Origin: Apium graveolens
Taxonomy: Eukaryota; Streptophyta; Magnoliopsida; Apiales; Apiaceae
Direction of reading: 5' to 3'
NCBI RefSeq assembly: GCF_009905375.1
Contig: NC_133647.1
Span: 4,339,847 to 4,403,846 of the forward strand
DNA length: 64,000 bases
The position numbers and the translations under genes were made by a program. Below are positions 11,480 through 23,023 of this stretch, in pieces; positions within the stretch are counted from its first letter, which is position 1; each line of letters starts with the position of its first letter. The notes under the pieces are model-generated. The model did not search any database. It was not told the origin of the DNA and saw only the letters and a program-made list of their open reading frames with translations.

Positions 11480-14400
11480 TTAGTTCTCTCCATAAACCCA
11501 CTTTTCGGAATTAATGGCATAACTTGTCAGTTCTTCTGGTTTGAACCACAGTTTGATTTCATCTTGGGCAGTCTCAGGACCGTCGCTTCCATGAATAATA
11601 TTTCTGCAAGCAAAATAGAAAGAATACTTTACTTGAGAAGAGCAACTAGGAGATTGATTCCAGTTTTATATACTCGTGTGCCAAAAAACGTGCTGTAAGA
11701 GATGCAAGGACATGATGTTTTTTATCGAAGAATGCATACCTTCCAACAACAACGGCCAGATCACCTCTAATGGTTCCAGGCTCTGATTTCTGAGGATCTG
11801 TTGCTCCAATGAGTTTTCTTCCATACTTAATCACACCCTCTCCTTCCCAAACCTATTTTAATAAAGAAACATTACAATCAAATTTTTGGTATAGTAGAAA
11901 TAAGAATATGCGTAGGGGAAGTGACTGACCATTGCAATAACTGGACCAGAGCTTAAGAAGTCGCAGAGGCCATCAAAGAATGGCCGTTCCTTAAGATCAT
12001 GATAATGCTTCTTGGCGAAGTCCTTGGAAGGGACTGTTATTTTAATGGCTACAAGCTTGAAACCTTTTCGTTCAAAACGCGATATGATTTCTGAAATCTG
12101 TAAAACCACATTAGTCCAGATTCAAGACACTTTCAGACCCCTCCATGACACTAAAGCTATTTCTAGTAGATGCGAAATTTTGCAACTTGAGCAGTAACAG
12201 TTAAATTAATGATACTCAGTATTGAATACATAAGTAGAGAGATCCTTTAACATAATGTTAACATTGAGAATAGACCATATTCACAAAAAGCAACCTTCTT
12301 TTTTAACATACAAGTGCAATATGCAAACAATCTTATTAGTCCACTTTGCACTCCATGTAAACGTAAGAGAATCGTATCCACGAAAAGCAAGGTTCATTTT
12401 AAACATACAAGTGCAAGATGCAAAAAAATGAAAATCTTATTTGTCCTCTTTGCACTCCAACTATAGAATTGTATTTGTATCCACAAAAAGCAACCTTCAT
12501 GTTAAACATAAAGTGCAAGTTGCAAAAAGAAGATATAAAAATAGACAATCTTACTAGTCCTCTTTGCACTCCATCAGGTTTGATAGCAATGAAAGTCCTC
12601 TCCATCTGTCAGCAAACATATTAAACTAAGCATGAGCAAGAGGATTCAAAACTCAAAGTAACAACATCACAAGTGTGGCAAACAAAATTTACTCGGTGAC
12701 TGAAGTTACCTGAGCAGCATTTGCCTCATTCTCTTGAAGCATATAAGCTTAAATGCAGACAAAGGAAACAGAAAAGAAAAAAGATAACATCAGATAAAGC
12801 ACTCGACTTTCCCCAAAACAAGTGTGAAAATCAAGGAACCATGTCAACAGACCTTAATATAATTTGTCCAAGAACCGTCAAGAAATTAAACTAATACAGA
12901 TTTTAATGTGTTCCAAACTATCAAATGCTATAGCGGAAACCTAGGTGAATAAAAGGGTTAGGTGAAACCTGCAGCAGGGAGAGCTAGAGCTCCAGATAGC
13001 CACTGGGTAGATGCATTGTTGGAATTAGCCCTCCCGTATGAAGCTAAAAATGGAAGTGCTCCTTTAAGTGAAACTGCTGCTACTGCAGCTCTTCCTTCTA
13101 CATTAATCAAGAGTAATCTTTTAGTACAAACAGAATCAGGAACTATAAATAGTCGAAAACATCATGCACACTTGAATAATCAATAGTTTCAAACTTTCAT
13201 GATATCAGATGTTAGTGTATTAAAAATAACCACGGAGAATAATATTTAAGTCAAAAATCATTTTACTTCAAATAATAATGAAAATGTAACACAGTTTTTG
13301 CAATGTTTTAAAAACAATTATCCCAGGATTAATGAAATTGATATGTGTTTTATTATTTATACAAGTATAATTGTTTTTATATATGCAAAATGAAAAACAT
13401 AATTATTTAATTTTCTATTATTTACATTTTTTGTGAAATAACATAGTCATATAATACATCAACTAATTATGAGATAGAGACTACTTATTATTTTATTTTT
13501 TAATTTTTCAATTTGGTTCCCATATACTTTTAATATGATAAGTTAGATAACATTTAAATTTAGGGGGGTGTATTCATTTCAGATTTTAAAGGATTGTTAA
13601 TAATCTACGGATTTTAAAAAAATTTCGTTGATATCAATTCTTCGTGGATTTTGATGGAGTTGATCCAAAATCTTGTTGAGTCTTGCAGATTTTGTGGAGT
13701 TTTTTAGAAATCCATCAAAATCTCATGTATTTTGAAGAGATTTCAAGATATTAAAAATGTACTAGCAAATCCATCAAAATCCACAACTTTTTTAAATAAA
13801 AGAAAATCACTTTTGAATACCATCAGATTTTGATGGATTTTTTAAAATCCAAATTGAATACCACCAAATTTTGATTGACTTCTTAAAATCTAAATTGAAT
13901 ACACTCAGATTTTAAAAGACTTTTTCCAATAAATTCAAATTGAATACCCCATGATTTCTAAAATCCATAAAAATCTTTCAAAATCCCAATTGAATACACC
14001 CCCCGTAGGTTTGATTTACACATACCCAAATTTATTTTAAATCACAATATCTTACTACTGTATATTCATAAATATTGAAACACATAAAATGAAATCTGAT
14101 ATTGTATGTAAAAAATGGGGTTTGGCCGGCATTTCTACAATGGCAGTAGTGTTGTACATTTAAGTAGTGGTATAATCTAGAGTGTTTACAATTTTGTAGA
14201 TACAATCAAATAGAGAGAGATCGGGAGAGAGAGAGATTAGACAGAGAGAGAGAGAGAGATTGAAGAGAGAGAGGGAGAGATTGGAGAGGGAGAGAGAAAT
14301 TGAAGAGAGAGAGGGAGAGAGATTGAAGAGAGAGAGAGAGGGAGGGAGGGAGAGATTGGAGAGGGGGAGAGAGAGAGGGAGAGGGAGAGAGAGGGAGAGA

Positions 14401-14523
14401 GAGAGTGATAGAGAGAGATTGATGTATACCAGCAACAGGAAGAAGATGAGAGGCAGTGGACTTGGAAGAAGAGAGAAGAGACCTGGCGGCTCTAGCGGCA
14501 GTTTTGTAAATCTCAGACCTCAT
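11480..14523 (-). CDS. NDPK3: Nucleoside diphosphate kinase 3, organellar; seven exons
   Basis: Exons in coding order: 14523-14430, 13097-12969, 12747-12710, 12605-12555, 12097-11930, 11852-11740, 11603-11480. All introns obey GT/AG and the phases join to 238 codons plus stop, the length of Arabidopsis NDPK3. Residues 1-31 ([20 protein letters not shown]) are a mitochondrial-type presequence. A second hydrophobic segment ([13 protein letters not shown], then AYMLQE) precedes the kinase domain. The NDK domain starts [16 protein letters not shown] and contains the phosphohistidine loop NIIHGSD (His about 202). The enzyme moves the gamma-phosphate from ATP to other NDPs through that His; the NDPK3 class works in the mitochondrial intermembrane space and plastids. 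Intron 1 is 1.3 kb and carries a MITE and a GA/CT microsatellite. The coding exons look intact. Confidence 0.95.
13563..14004. mobile_element. Harbinger/Tourist-like MITE in NDPK3 intron 1, 442 bp
   Basis: The terminal inverted repeats read GGGGGGTGTATTCA at both ends. Inner sequence repeats 'aaatccatcaaaatc' and its complement many times, so the element folds on itself. The flanks are TTA on the left and GTA on the right, compatible with a mutated 3 bp TWA target duplication. No coding capacity. It lies wholly within the first intron. Confidence 0.75.
14205..14423. repeat. (GA)n microsatellite in NDPK3 intron 1
   Basis: About 210 bp of gagaga with gggaga and gattga interruptions. On the coding strand it is a CT-rich tract directly downstream of the first exon's donor site. 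Open frames through it on both strands are compositional artefacts. Confidence 0.95.
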
Positions 14524-14597
14524 CTTTCACTTACACTCTTTGACTCTCTCTCCCTCACAAACCTCCCCTATAAATTGGTATTACCACTACAACTACT

Positions 14598-14607
14598 TAT
14601 ATATAGA
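14598..14607 (-). promoter_or_regulatory. Candidate TATA box of NDPK3
   Basis: On the minus strand CTATATATAA lies about 75 bases upstream of the NDPK3 start codon, followed by a CT-rich leader (gagggagagagagtc). This fits a short 5' UTR. Assigned by position and sequence only. Confidence 0.5.
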
Positions 14608-14609
14608 TA

Positions 14610-15545
14610 GTATACTACTACTAATCCTAGACTTGGGAGTTGCATTGGAGTGAGTGAGGGAAAGAATCTGATCCGTTTATTAGGCCCAGCTTGTCACTTG
14701 TCGGCAAAGCCCACCTTCCCCTAATCTACTTCCTCTTATCACTAATCACTATCACATCTCCGAGCAGGTAAGAGTTTATTCTCTGTTGTCCTACATTTTC
14801 GACTGTGACTAATCACGAACATTTCTTGAACAAATACGGTTCGATTCTCACTCAACTCGAAAACTTATTAGTACAAATAATTAATTGTAAAAATTTAAGT
14901 CATATAGGAAAAAAATCACTGCTCTCTAATCTCTTTCTATAAAAAATCTCTCTCTCTCTAGCTTTTTAAGTGCAAGTACTTTTGGGCTGGATTGTGTGTC
15001 CAATCATAGTAATCCGTTTGTTTTCCATCACCCTTTTTACTATTTTGTACTTGTGAATCTTTTTATGTACTTTGGGCTTCTTTTAAGGCCCTTTTTATCT
15101 TTTTTCTTCTTCTCTAAGCCCACAACTCCAAAGACAACCATGGTTTCTTTTTTTAAATTATTTTATATAATATCAAACCCTGTTACATGTTTAAAATATC
15201 AAAGTTTTAAAAATTTCCAAACTTTGTTGAAAATTGATAGGTTGTTATAGTATTATTAATCATTTTCCTTTTTTTGACATATATGACTTATAGTGTTATA
15301 TCTGTAATGACAGAGAATAAAAGAATAAACGCTTAACCACTTGAACTATTCCAACGTGATCATTAAATATTTTCTTATTTTATAAGATGTACTACATTTT
15401 TTTTAATAAGCCACCAATAATAAAACACATCACATGTTATTTGAAGATATTTTTTAAATTCATCTTAAAATATGTAGCAAATAGCATTACTCGTATCAGA
15501 CTCGCACTACCTCACTACCTGAATTTTAGAGGACTTGGTTAAAAC
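14610..15545. other. Spacer upstream of NDPK3, no gene seen
   Basis: AT-rich sequence with CT-rich patches near 14940-14960. It probably holds the distal promoter of NDPK3. No motif-bearing reading frame was found. Confidence 0.45.
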
Positions 15546-15548
15546 CGT

Positions 15549-15779
15549 ACTCTCTCTCTCACATTTAATTCTATACGTCACTTTTCGGCACACTTTTCCT
15601 TTAAAGCATAACTCCACAATATTTTTTTAATTTTTTTTTTTCTGAATAAAAGTTTCATGTTTAAACTTTTATTCCAATTTTTCTTTTTTAAAAAAAATAT
15701 TATGAAGCTATACTTCATAAAAGTCTCGAAATACGTGCAAATAGTAAACATATAGAACTTCACGGGACGGAGGGGAGTA
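15549..15779. mobile_element. Possible Stowaway-like MITE remnant
   Basis: The right end reads cgggacggaggggagta, the complement of the Stowaway-type terminus TACTCCCTCCGTCCC. A left end starting ctctctctctcac next to TA is only weakly similar. The inner part (aagcataactcc / gaagctatactt) has inverted similarity. Only the right end is secure. Confidence 0.5.
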
Positions 15780-15854
15780 TTTGGTACCCCGACGTACTTC
15801 TACGTTACATATGCTACAAACATGTAGATGATTCAAAGTTTTGGAGCTTTCGAG

Positions 15855-16348
15855 TATGGTTGTCAAAGAAGTTTGAAAAATCCGAAATTCGTTCGAAAAA
15901 TCCGCATCCGTATCCGAGAAAAAACGGATATTATCCGTATCCGAGAAAAACGGATATTATCTGTATCCGAATTCGGGATATTCGAATCCGAAACTAAATA
16001 CATATATGATATTTAAATTATATAATTATATATAATTTAAATTTTATTTTTCTAGTTTATAGTGTGTGTAAATGTATTAAATAATATGTTTATACAAATT
16101 TTATATAATTATACACATACTTTATACATATATAAATATATTATTTGTATTTAATCGTAGAAAATGTCCTATAATCATCGTCAAAATGGTAGTGGCAACA
16201 AAAAAATTCAAAAAATCCGATATTCGTCCAAAATATCCGCATTTGTATCCGAGAAAAATCGGATATTATCTATATCCGAAATAAAGCGGATATTATCCAT
16301 ATTCGAATCTAATGATTGCGGATTTGGATACGGATATAGGCTATCCTA
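15855..16348. mobile_element. Non-autonomous hAT-type MITE, 494 bp
   Basis: An exact 8 bp target duplication CTTTCGAG flanks it (15847-15854 and 16349-16356). Degenerate terminal repeats are TATGGTTGTC on the left and TAGGATAGCC on the right, read inward. Subterminal repeats of tccgtatccgag / cggatattatcc fill both ends and the core is AT-rich without coding sequence. It lies in the spacer between NDPK3 and the PH-domain gene. Confidence 0.85.
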
Positions 16349-16622
16349 CTTTCGAGTGTGAAGGCCCTAGGAGCAAGCCCTATGTGGGGACCCCTGTCTA
16401 ACCACATCAACTAGATACAGCCATCAAAGAATTTAATAAAAAATATAAGAGCTATGCCATTTCTACATCTTCACATTGTTGTTGCTCATTTGTTCCACAC
16501 ATATCTACAACTCCACTTGCTTTTTTCATGGTAGAATACAATTATATGTACACAGATATATGCTATTCATCATGCCAACACAATCTAAATTTGTCTAAAA
16601 TTATAATTTGAAGACTAATAAG

Positions 16623-19259
16623 CTAATCACAACTTTCTGCTTCAACTCTTTCTTTCTTTTCTGAATCGTTAAGAGTGTCGGGTTGCAATTTGCAGTCTTC
16701 GTGTAAAGCTGTCAACCAGGAGTCGATCTGCAGAGGAGGTTATTGTTAGAAACCAAGGTGTGCAGAAGTTTGCTGAATTAAAAAACTATAATCCCGTCTT
16801 AAAAATAAACAAAGACGAATAATTGGTTGGACGTTTCCCTACTAAACTACTGATAATTTTTACAAAAGTCCCATCTTATATAAATGTTATCAAACAGGTC
16901 GTAGACTCGTAGTCCATTCCCATCAATGGTTTAAACTTTAAATCCGTGACCTAGCAGATTGAAAACGAATACTTGACTTAACCACATGTTAATTCTTGAA
17001 TGTTATAACCTTATACAAATTCCAATGCAAGTAAATTTTACATTCAAGACCACAGCTGCAGTGCCGTTTCAGGAAATTTTTGGCATTGTCTTTGGACAAG
17101 TACAATCAACATCATAATGTGTACCTGTATCTTAGAAACACTCGAGCACTCATATCGCAGCCCCTGACGAGTTAATATATAAAAGTTATAACGAAATTCC
17201 CCGTCTTCTCGGGTAAAACACGGGAGACGCCCAACTTCAACAACATCAGACAATAGGGTGGAATCCTGTGGACTCAAATCTGCCATATTAATCATTACCG
17301 TCATCAGAAAGAAAAAGTTAAAATTAAGATTATGAGAAAAAATCACTCAATTACTCCAACATATGCTACAAAATGGATAATAACCATATCTAGAGACACC
17401 CCACAGTGGCTAGCATCAGACCTTATGAGTAACTATTGCAACATTAACTGCTAAAATTCATTTAACATAACAGTCAAAGAAATTACCTGTTGACATTAGA
17501 TACAAATATATACATGATCCATGAAGGACGAGAAAACGTGGAAGCCAGTCATCTATTTCAGTATCATCATCAATTGGAGCTGGTTCTCCAGGTAATGTTG
17601 CCCATCTCTATGTAAAGACATGGAACTTTTTACTATAGTAGGAAACACATACAACAAAGTGAAAACCAACATAGGAATGTAAATTACCGTTCGCATGTAT
17701 AAATAGCCTGATAGACGGGCAGAACGCAAAACTTCATCAAGATGTTCCAATCTGTACACAACAAAGCAGAGCCTTAGTGAAAACAAAAAAACACATACGG
17801 AACTGAGTGTACAATACTACAATGTATTACAAAGACTTCAAATATGACATAAAACTCAAAAACAAAGGCTTTCATGTTTAAATGTCATCCTCAGAATCTA
17901 GCATTTGTAGCTTCTCCAGAAAAACAAAAACACCAAATGATGATTCAATATGTAACCTTCAACCCAACTCTAGATCCTTAAATTTTGCCCATAATGCTAC
18001 TTTCTAACCAGGGGCAGAGCTATAGTAGCGCAAGAGTGAGCGGCCGCGGGTGCTGAAATTATGGAAACATTAAGGTTTTTTTTTTCCAATTCCTGTTTTC
18101 TTTAATAACAGCAGGGTGCCAGTCCACTAAACACATGTATAAGATAACAATTTGAGGTCCATTTGATTTTATCTTTAAAATATTACTCTTCATTTAGAAA
18201 TGAGTAATTTGGCTCCCCTTGAACTATATTCCTCTCTCCACCACCGTTTCTAACCAATTAACATGTCATGTAATCCAGATTGCTAGGACAGTACTTCAAA
18301 GAGACTGCTAGTGTTAATGCAGACGTTCATCTTTTAAACTCTTGTGTGCACTTTATACCTACCCCTACCATATCTATATAAAATAACATTAATTTACAAT
18401 ATCATGTATAAGTTGATTCCCTGATCATCCAGCTACCTATACAGGCTAAAATTAGGCGTAAGGCTCACTGAGAAAAGAAGACTAGCCCCTTTCCTTCCCA
18501 TTCTTTCCTCCTGTTTCTATAAGCAAATTGACTTCACAACATATACTTAGCAGTCCATCTAGTTCTCCCTTTAACTCCCCCCACACCCCTCCCTTCTCAT
18601 TTCTCAAAAGCAAAACAAATTTATTACATCGCTCACTATTTGTTCCTAAAATTTAATACTTCTACTAATCTTGAGTGAAAAGTCCCAGAGTGATGGACAA
18701 CATAATGATACAAAACTTATATGTTCAAAGTTATGAATACAGTTCTAGGTGAAATAGAGGTAAACACTCACTGTGCCTTTAGAAGAGCTTCTTTTTCCTC
18801 CAAATCAGCAAGTTCTGTTCTGAGCGATTCTACTTCTGGAGCAGTCAGGAGAACCTGACAAAAAGTCCATCAAATGTTACATTCACGAAATTACACAATA
18901 AGTATGCTAAACCAAGTAACAACTATTTTCCACCTTTTCCTGACCCGGAACCCACGGCAACCTCCTTATGCTAAACAGATTCAACATGGATGCAGCAGTC
19001 CTCAATTTTCTTCGAGCCCAAACACGACTTCCAGACTATTCTAATACACAACAATAATCAACCAAACAAAAATCAATCTAAACAGTTCCCCTTCACTTTC
19101 CCCTAGCTTATATATCTCCAAGAAATCGAAAACGCATACCTCAAAATCTGACCTTTGATGTACAACAGGAAAAATTTGACTTTGAGGGGGAGGAGCACCT
19201 GATGTTGAAGCTTGAAAATGATCAGGAAAAACTTCTATTCCTCGAGGCCCATCACCCAT
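16623..19259 (-). CDS. PH-domain protein with N-terminal coiled coil; seven exons
   Basis: Exons in coding order: 19259-19140, 19035-18934, 18854-18772, 17751-17688, 17607-17487, 17279-17125, 16727-16623. GT/AG sites and phases join to 249 codons plus stop. Residues 1-40 are a flexible Pro/Ser/Gln leader; about 41-74 are basic (VWARRKLRTAASMLNLFSIRR). About 80-112 (EVESLRTELADLEEKEALL) form a coiled coil. About 113-227 form a PH domain: the first strand SGYLYMRT, then WLPRFLVLHGSCIYLY, and the C-terminal helix DSWLTALHEDC with the invariant Trp. PH domains bind phosphoinositides or proteins at membranes; the basic stretch could assist. No catalytic domain. The gene looks intact; I do not recognise a named orthologue. 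Intron 3 (18771-17752) carries a hAT MITE. Confidence 0.9.
18009..18246. mobile_element. Short hAT-type MITE in PH-gene intron 3, 238 bp
   Basis: An exact 8 bp target duplication TTTCTAAC flanks it (18001-18008 and 18247-18254). The left end begins CAGGGGCAGAGCTATAG, a common plant hAT terminus. The right end read inward is CGGTGGTGGAG, a degenerate match. No coding sequence. Confidence 0.7.
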
Positions 19260-19439
19260 CAAGCTAAATTACACTCATATAAAACTACTAAAATATGCAA
19301 ACATCATATTAGTTCAACTAAACTAGTAAAATACACCTTAAACGCAAAATTCCCTCTTTCTACCAAATAAATTTTATAAATTACTACACCCTTTATAAAA
19401 AAACAAAACAAAACAAAACTTCAATCACAACTAAAACAA

Positions 19440-19527
19440 CGCTCCGTCCCATTGGATTGTTAACATTTTCAAATTCTCCCTCACATAATTTGAAAAATGA
19501 AATTGATCCAATGGGACGGAGGGAGTA
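19440..19527. mobile_element. Stowaway-like MITE, about 88 bp
   Basis: The two ends are inverted copies: gctccgtcccattggat on the left and atccaatgggacggag on the right, followed by ggagta. The centre forms a hairpin (ttttcaaattctccc / aatttgaaaaatg). CTCCGTCCC is the Stowaway signature. It lies in the 5' flank of the PH-domain gene. Confidence 0.75.
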
Positions 19528-19880
19528 GTATATTAATTCTCCTAAAAATCTATGTCAATAAAAGTTAAAATTCACCCTATTTGCCCATTCACATTTATGT
19601 TAATTCATTTTTAATTTGATCTTAGTATTACATTGTCAAAGCCGGGGTCTTTCTTCATTTTATTTTCATGAAGGTAAGATAAAAAAAATCCTCCTTTCTA
19701 CTCCCTTCATATAAAAAACCCGCAATCATATTTAAATTAACATAATACATTAATTCTCCTACTAATCTATGTCAAAAAAAAAATTCACCCTATTTGCCAA
19801 TTCATGTTTGTATTAACTCATTTTATATATGATCTTATTATTACATCATCAAAGCTAAAGTCTTTCTCTTTACATCCTCT
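19528..19880. repeat. Diverged direct duplication in the PH-gene 5' flank
   Basis: Two copies of about 140-160 bp, near 19528-19690 and 19742-19880, share 'taattctcct', 'atctatgtca', 'aaattcaccctatttgcc' and 'gatctta..attacat.gtcaaagc'. About 50 bp of spacer separates them. No coding sequence. Confidence 0.65.
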
Positions 19881-19894
19881 TTAATTTTTCGAAT

Positions 19895-19962
19895 GACTAC
19901 AAGGTCTGCGTACATCACACCCTCTTCACCCTACTATAAACATGATATACTGGGTACGTTTT
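19895..19962 (+). mobile_element. Au-type SINE 3' fragment (plus)
   Basis: The segment holds the conserved 3' half of plant Au SINEs: aggtctgcgtacatc, then accctcttcaccctac, then gatatactgggtacg and a TTG-rich tail. The tRNA-derived 5' part is missing. Assignment rests on recall of the consensus. Confidence 0.65.
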
Positions 19963-20392
19963 GTTGGTCGTTTAGACAAAGTAAGAACTACCCTTTTAAC
20001 CAATCATATAATCATACTACAATCTCAAGTAAACCAACCCAAAAAAACAAGATTCAAGAACTCCACAAGAAAGTATTAAACTAAGCAGTAAATCATCAAA
20101 CACCGTAAATTAAAGATGGGTGTTGAACTAATTTTCACAAGAAGTTACTTGAAAAAAGATCTAAACTTTGCAGACAAGATATTAGAATTATATGTTAAGA
20201 AGAGGGTAGAGATCGAACCTGTTAAAAAGTGGACAAGAGAGAGAGAGAGGAGAGAGAGAAGTGTTTATTTCAAGAGAATATGAAACAAAATTGAAACTAG
20301 TGTTGGGCTTGACATAATGTTGATCATTACACGTCTGTCCCACTGTGTTCTGAAAATTCATTGATGAATTAATCAACCGTATCCTGTGTACG
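19963..20392. other. 5' flank of the PH-domain gene
   Basis: No coding sequence is supported. A GA-rich tract near 20236-20262 (CT-rich on the gene's strand) is followed by ttaacaggttcgatc on the minus strand. This could be the end of a noncoding first exon with a donor at ACAG|GTTCG; that is a guess from position. Confidence 0.35.
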
Positions 20393-21135
20393 CAGATATG
20401 CAAAAAAAGCCCCCGGGCCGGTTCAAAACCCGGACTTTGGTCGGACCGGGTTTCTCGTACTTTGATTTTGATCGGGTCGGGCCGGACCGGAATTTTCGAA
20501 AATATCAGAGCCTGTTTAGGCCCTTAAGTAGGATCTTATCGGGCCTTTTTTCTGGCCGAATCGGATCGGGCCGGATTTTTTTCTAATTTAAATTATATCG
20601 AGTTTTATTAGAAATTCTGAAGATTATATGTTAGCAACTAGATTATCGTAAAAATGTATCAGTTTGCATAAAATATTTTATAAAAACATTACTTCGTTAA
20701 AAAATTTAAGTTAAACAAAAAATAAACATATTTATTGAATAATATGTTTTATCAATGTTATCAAAGTATATATCGTGTACTTACTATATCTTCTTTCATT
20801 AATCCTACAATAAAGTATATAAATAATATTATTAATCATGAATATGTAAATATATATGTGTTTAAAGTATTATTTATATTTATATTAAATATAAATTCAT
20901 AAATATATAACAAAATATATTAGAATAATCAGATTTTAACCGAATTTTTTCGGGTTTTTAATCGGGCCGGGACAAAGACAGGGGCGGGCCGAAGCCCGGG
21001 TTTTTAAGCGGGCCGTGCCGGGCCGGGTTTTGCCATATGGCCTGTCGAGGTCATAAGTCCGGGCAGGGTTTGATCGGTCTTTTACCGAATCGCGCCGGGA
21101 CATATTTTCGGGGTCATAATTTTTGTGCATCTCTA
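20393..21135. mobile_element. Non-autonomous hAT-type MITE, about 743 bp
   Basis: The ends read cagatatgcaaaaa on the left and tagagatgcacaaaaa on the right, inward. Subterminal regions are dense in CGGGCC/GGCCCG repeats (gggccggaccgg, ggccgggccggg) around an AT-rich core with no transposase. The flanks cctgtgta and cctgtata match 7 of 8 if two extra bases are allowed at the left, so the duplication is imperfect. Confidence 0.7.
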
Positions 21136-22090
21136 CCTGTATATAACTAGGTACATAATAATATATAATAATACATAAAAGTTATTAAAAATAAACGAGA
21201 TAATATTTTAGTCAATGATTTCTTTACATTTTAAGTGTCTTCTGAAAATTCATACCTTCTGTAAAGCATTTTGGATTAAGTTTCTATTAATTTAGAAATA
21301 TTTGGTTGATCTGATTTCAAAATTTGTTTAACGAATATAAATCAATTTTGCTTAGTTTAGTTTACAGAAATTAGGAAAAAAAATTATTTTTTTATTTTTA
21401 CGATTTTGTTATATCCAATTTTTTCATTGAAATATGCTTCGGAATCAAGAGCAACTGATTGTAACTTTTTTTTACGTGTTTTCCAAAACAATAATTTCAA
21501 AAATAATTGAAATCATTTTTAGTTGCATTTGAAGTTATATCTAGTTACATTAGATTGAAATTGGTCGTAAAGTCTTTTGTAAATATAAAATTAAAATTAG
21601 TAGTTTTGCAAAATAGGAGAAACATTTTTCTAATAAAAATTTCATAACTCCGCTTTATTGATTTATATAACTGATTCCTTTAATTTTGATTTTGATTAAA
21701 GTTCCACTTGTTTTCGATTTTTTCCGATAATAAAAAAATAATTATATATTTTCTTTTATGCATGTATTATCGGATAGTAAATAGCCGTAAAATATGAATA
21801 TTTTTTTGTTATGAACATTTTTTTATTATAAAAAGTGAGCTTTTGATATATTCGTCATTTTGTTCCAGATTCAAAGTGAGTCTTATTGATCGCAATTGCA
21901 AAAGCAAGTCGGCAATTGTGTAGTTTATAGTTCGACTGGAGCTGTATGTTGTTATCCAATTATGCCCTCCTCTATTGGGTTTTTTCAGGGGACAACTGGC
22001 ATTTTTTTATTGGTTACAAAATGATTTCAAACGACAAATTAGAAATATCAATCCCCACCTACTACTAAACCACGGTTAAGTAACATTCCA
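21136..22090. other. AT-rich spacer, no gene seen
   Basis: Very AT-rich sequence with many short stop-rich frames. No inverted-repeat termini, RNA gene or coding motif could be supported. Confidence 0.5.
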
Positions 22091-22092
22091 CA

Positions 22093-22250
22093 TAATGTAA
22101 TAATTTCAAACCAAACCAAACATACTTAGTATATCCCGCTTTCGCAGGATCCGGGGATGGTAAAATGTACGCAGACTTCCCCTCATTTATAAGAATAAAG
22201 AGGCTGTTTGCCGGAAAATCCCCCGGCTTGTGTGTGTATGTGCACAATAT
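22093..22250 (-). mobile_element. Au-type SINE, partial (minus)
   Basis: On the minus strand the order is gccgggggattttccgg, caaacagcctctttattc, gtctgcgtacattttacc, atccccggatcctg, gggatatactaagtatg, then a TTTGG-rich tail. This is the body and 3' end of the plant Au SINE family. The pol III box A region is not recognisable, so it is probably 5'-truncated. Confidence 0.7.
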
Positions 22251-23023
22251 ATAAAAAGTGTAAAAGTTTTAACTAAAAAAAAATTGATGATATAGTGATC
22301 GAGACAAACCTGAGCCTATGACATGACATTATTTACATAGGACTTACCTAATTCCAAATACCTAGACATAACTGTTCTCGTCAACACGGGCTGAAAATGA
22401 GGTTCATGAACAATACCGTTCTCGTCAACACGGGCTCAGCAGCACCGTTTCCTTATCTCTTAGAAGATGATGACCATCGAAAGAAAAACAGTCGTTAAAC
22501 AAATCCAGTCATCACGGTCGCGTTTTCATCCAAAACCAAATTATTAGTCTTTTCGCACTACACTGTGAACGACAACCGCTATTCCAATCAACAACGCCGA
22601 TGTCACAGTCCAAAACCTTATGCAATTTTTTGGTGAAGTCCAATACCTGCAAACGGAAGCCCATACCCACGCCGAATCTATCATCATCAACCTAAAAATT
22701 TCGTTGATCCTAATTTTAAACAATGTTATAAAGTAATATTCTCGTTAAAAATATAAGATAATAAAAAAAACTAAAAACTTATTAAGGGACCAGATAATAT
22801 GTAAATTAATAATTTCGTAATTATATATATATATACACACAAAATTCACTACTTTTCAAAATAAGAATATATAGTAGTTTGTTTTTTCGAAATCAATATT
22901 AATCTCATCCTTAATTTGATTTAAAGCATAAATAACTACTTGTATATTTTTTGTATATTTTTCCCGTATTGTAACAAGTAATTATTTAAAGTGTTAATTA
23001 CTTAAAAAAACTTCATAGGCTTA
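22251..23023. other. Spacer left of the retrotransposon stack
   Basis: It holds one short direct repeat (gttctcgtcaacacgggct, near 22374 and 22420) and AT-rich sequence. The Tat element's target duplication GCTTA ends it at 23019-23023. No gene seen. Confidence 0.5.

Noticed and set aside
12962..13186. Plus-strand frame of 74 codons
   Set aside because: Shadow of NDPK3 exon 2 on the opposite strand; the minus frame carries the conserved sequence and splice sites.
14160..14610. Ser/Leu-rich and Arg/Glu-rich frames on both strands
   Set aside because: Translations of the GA microsatellite. Only the first 31 codons of the minus-strand frame (14523-14430) are real, as NDPK3 exon 1.
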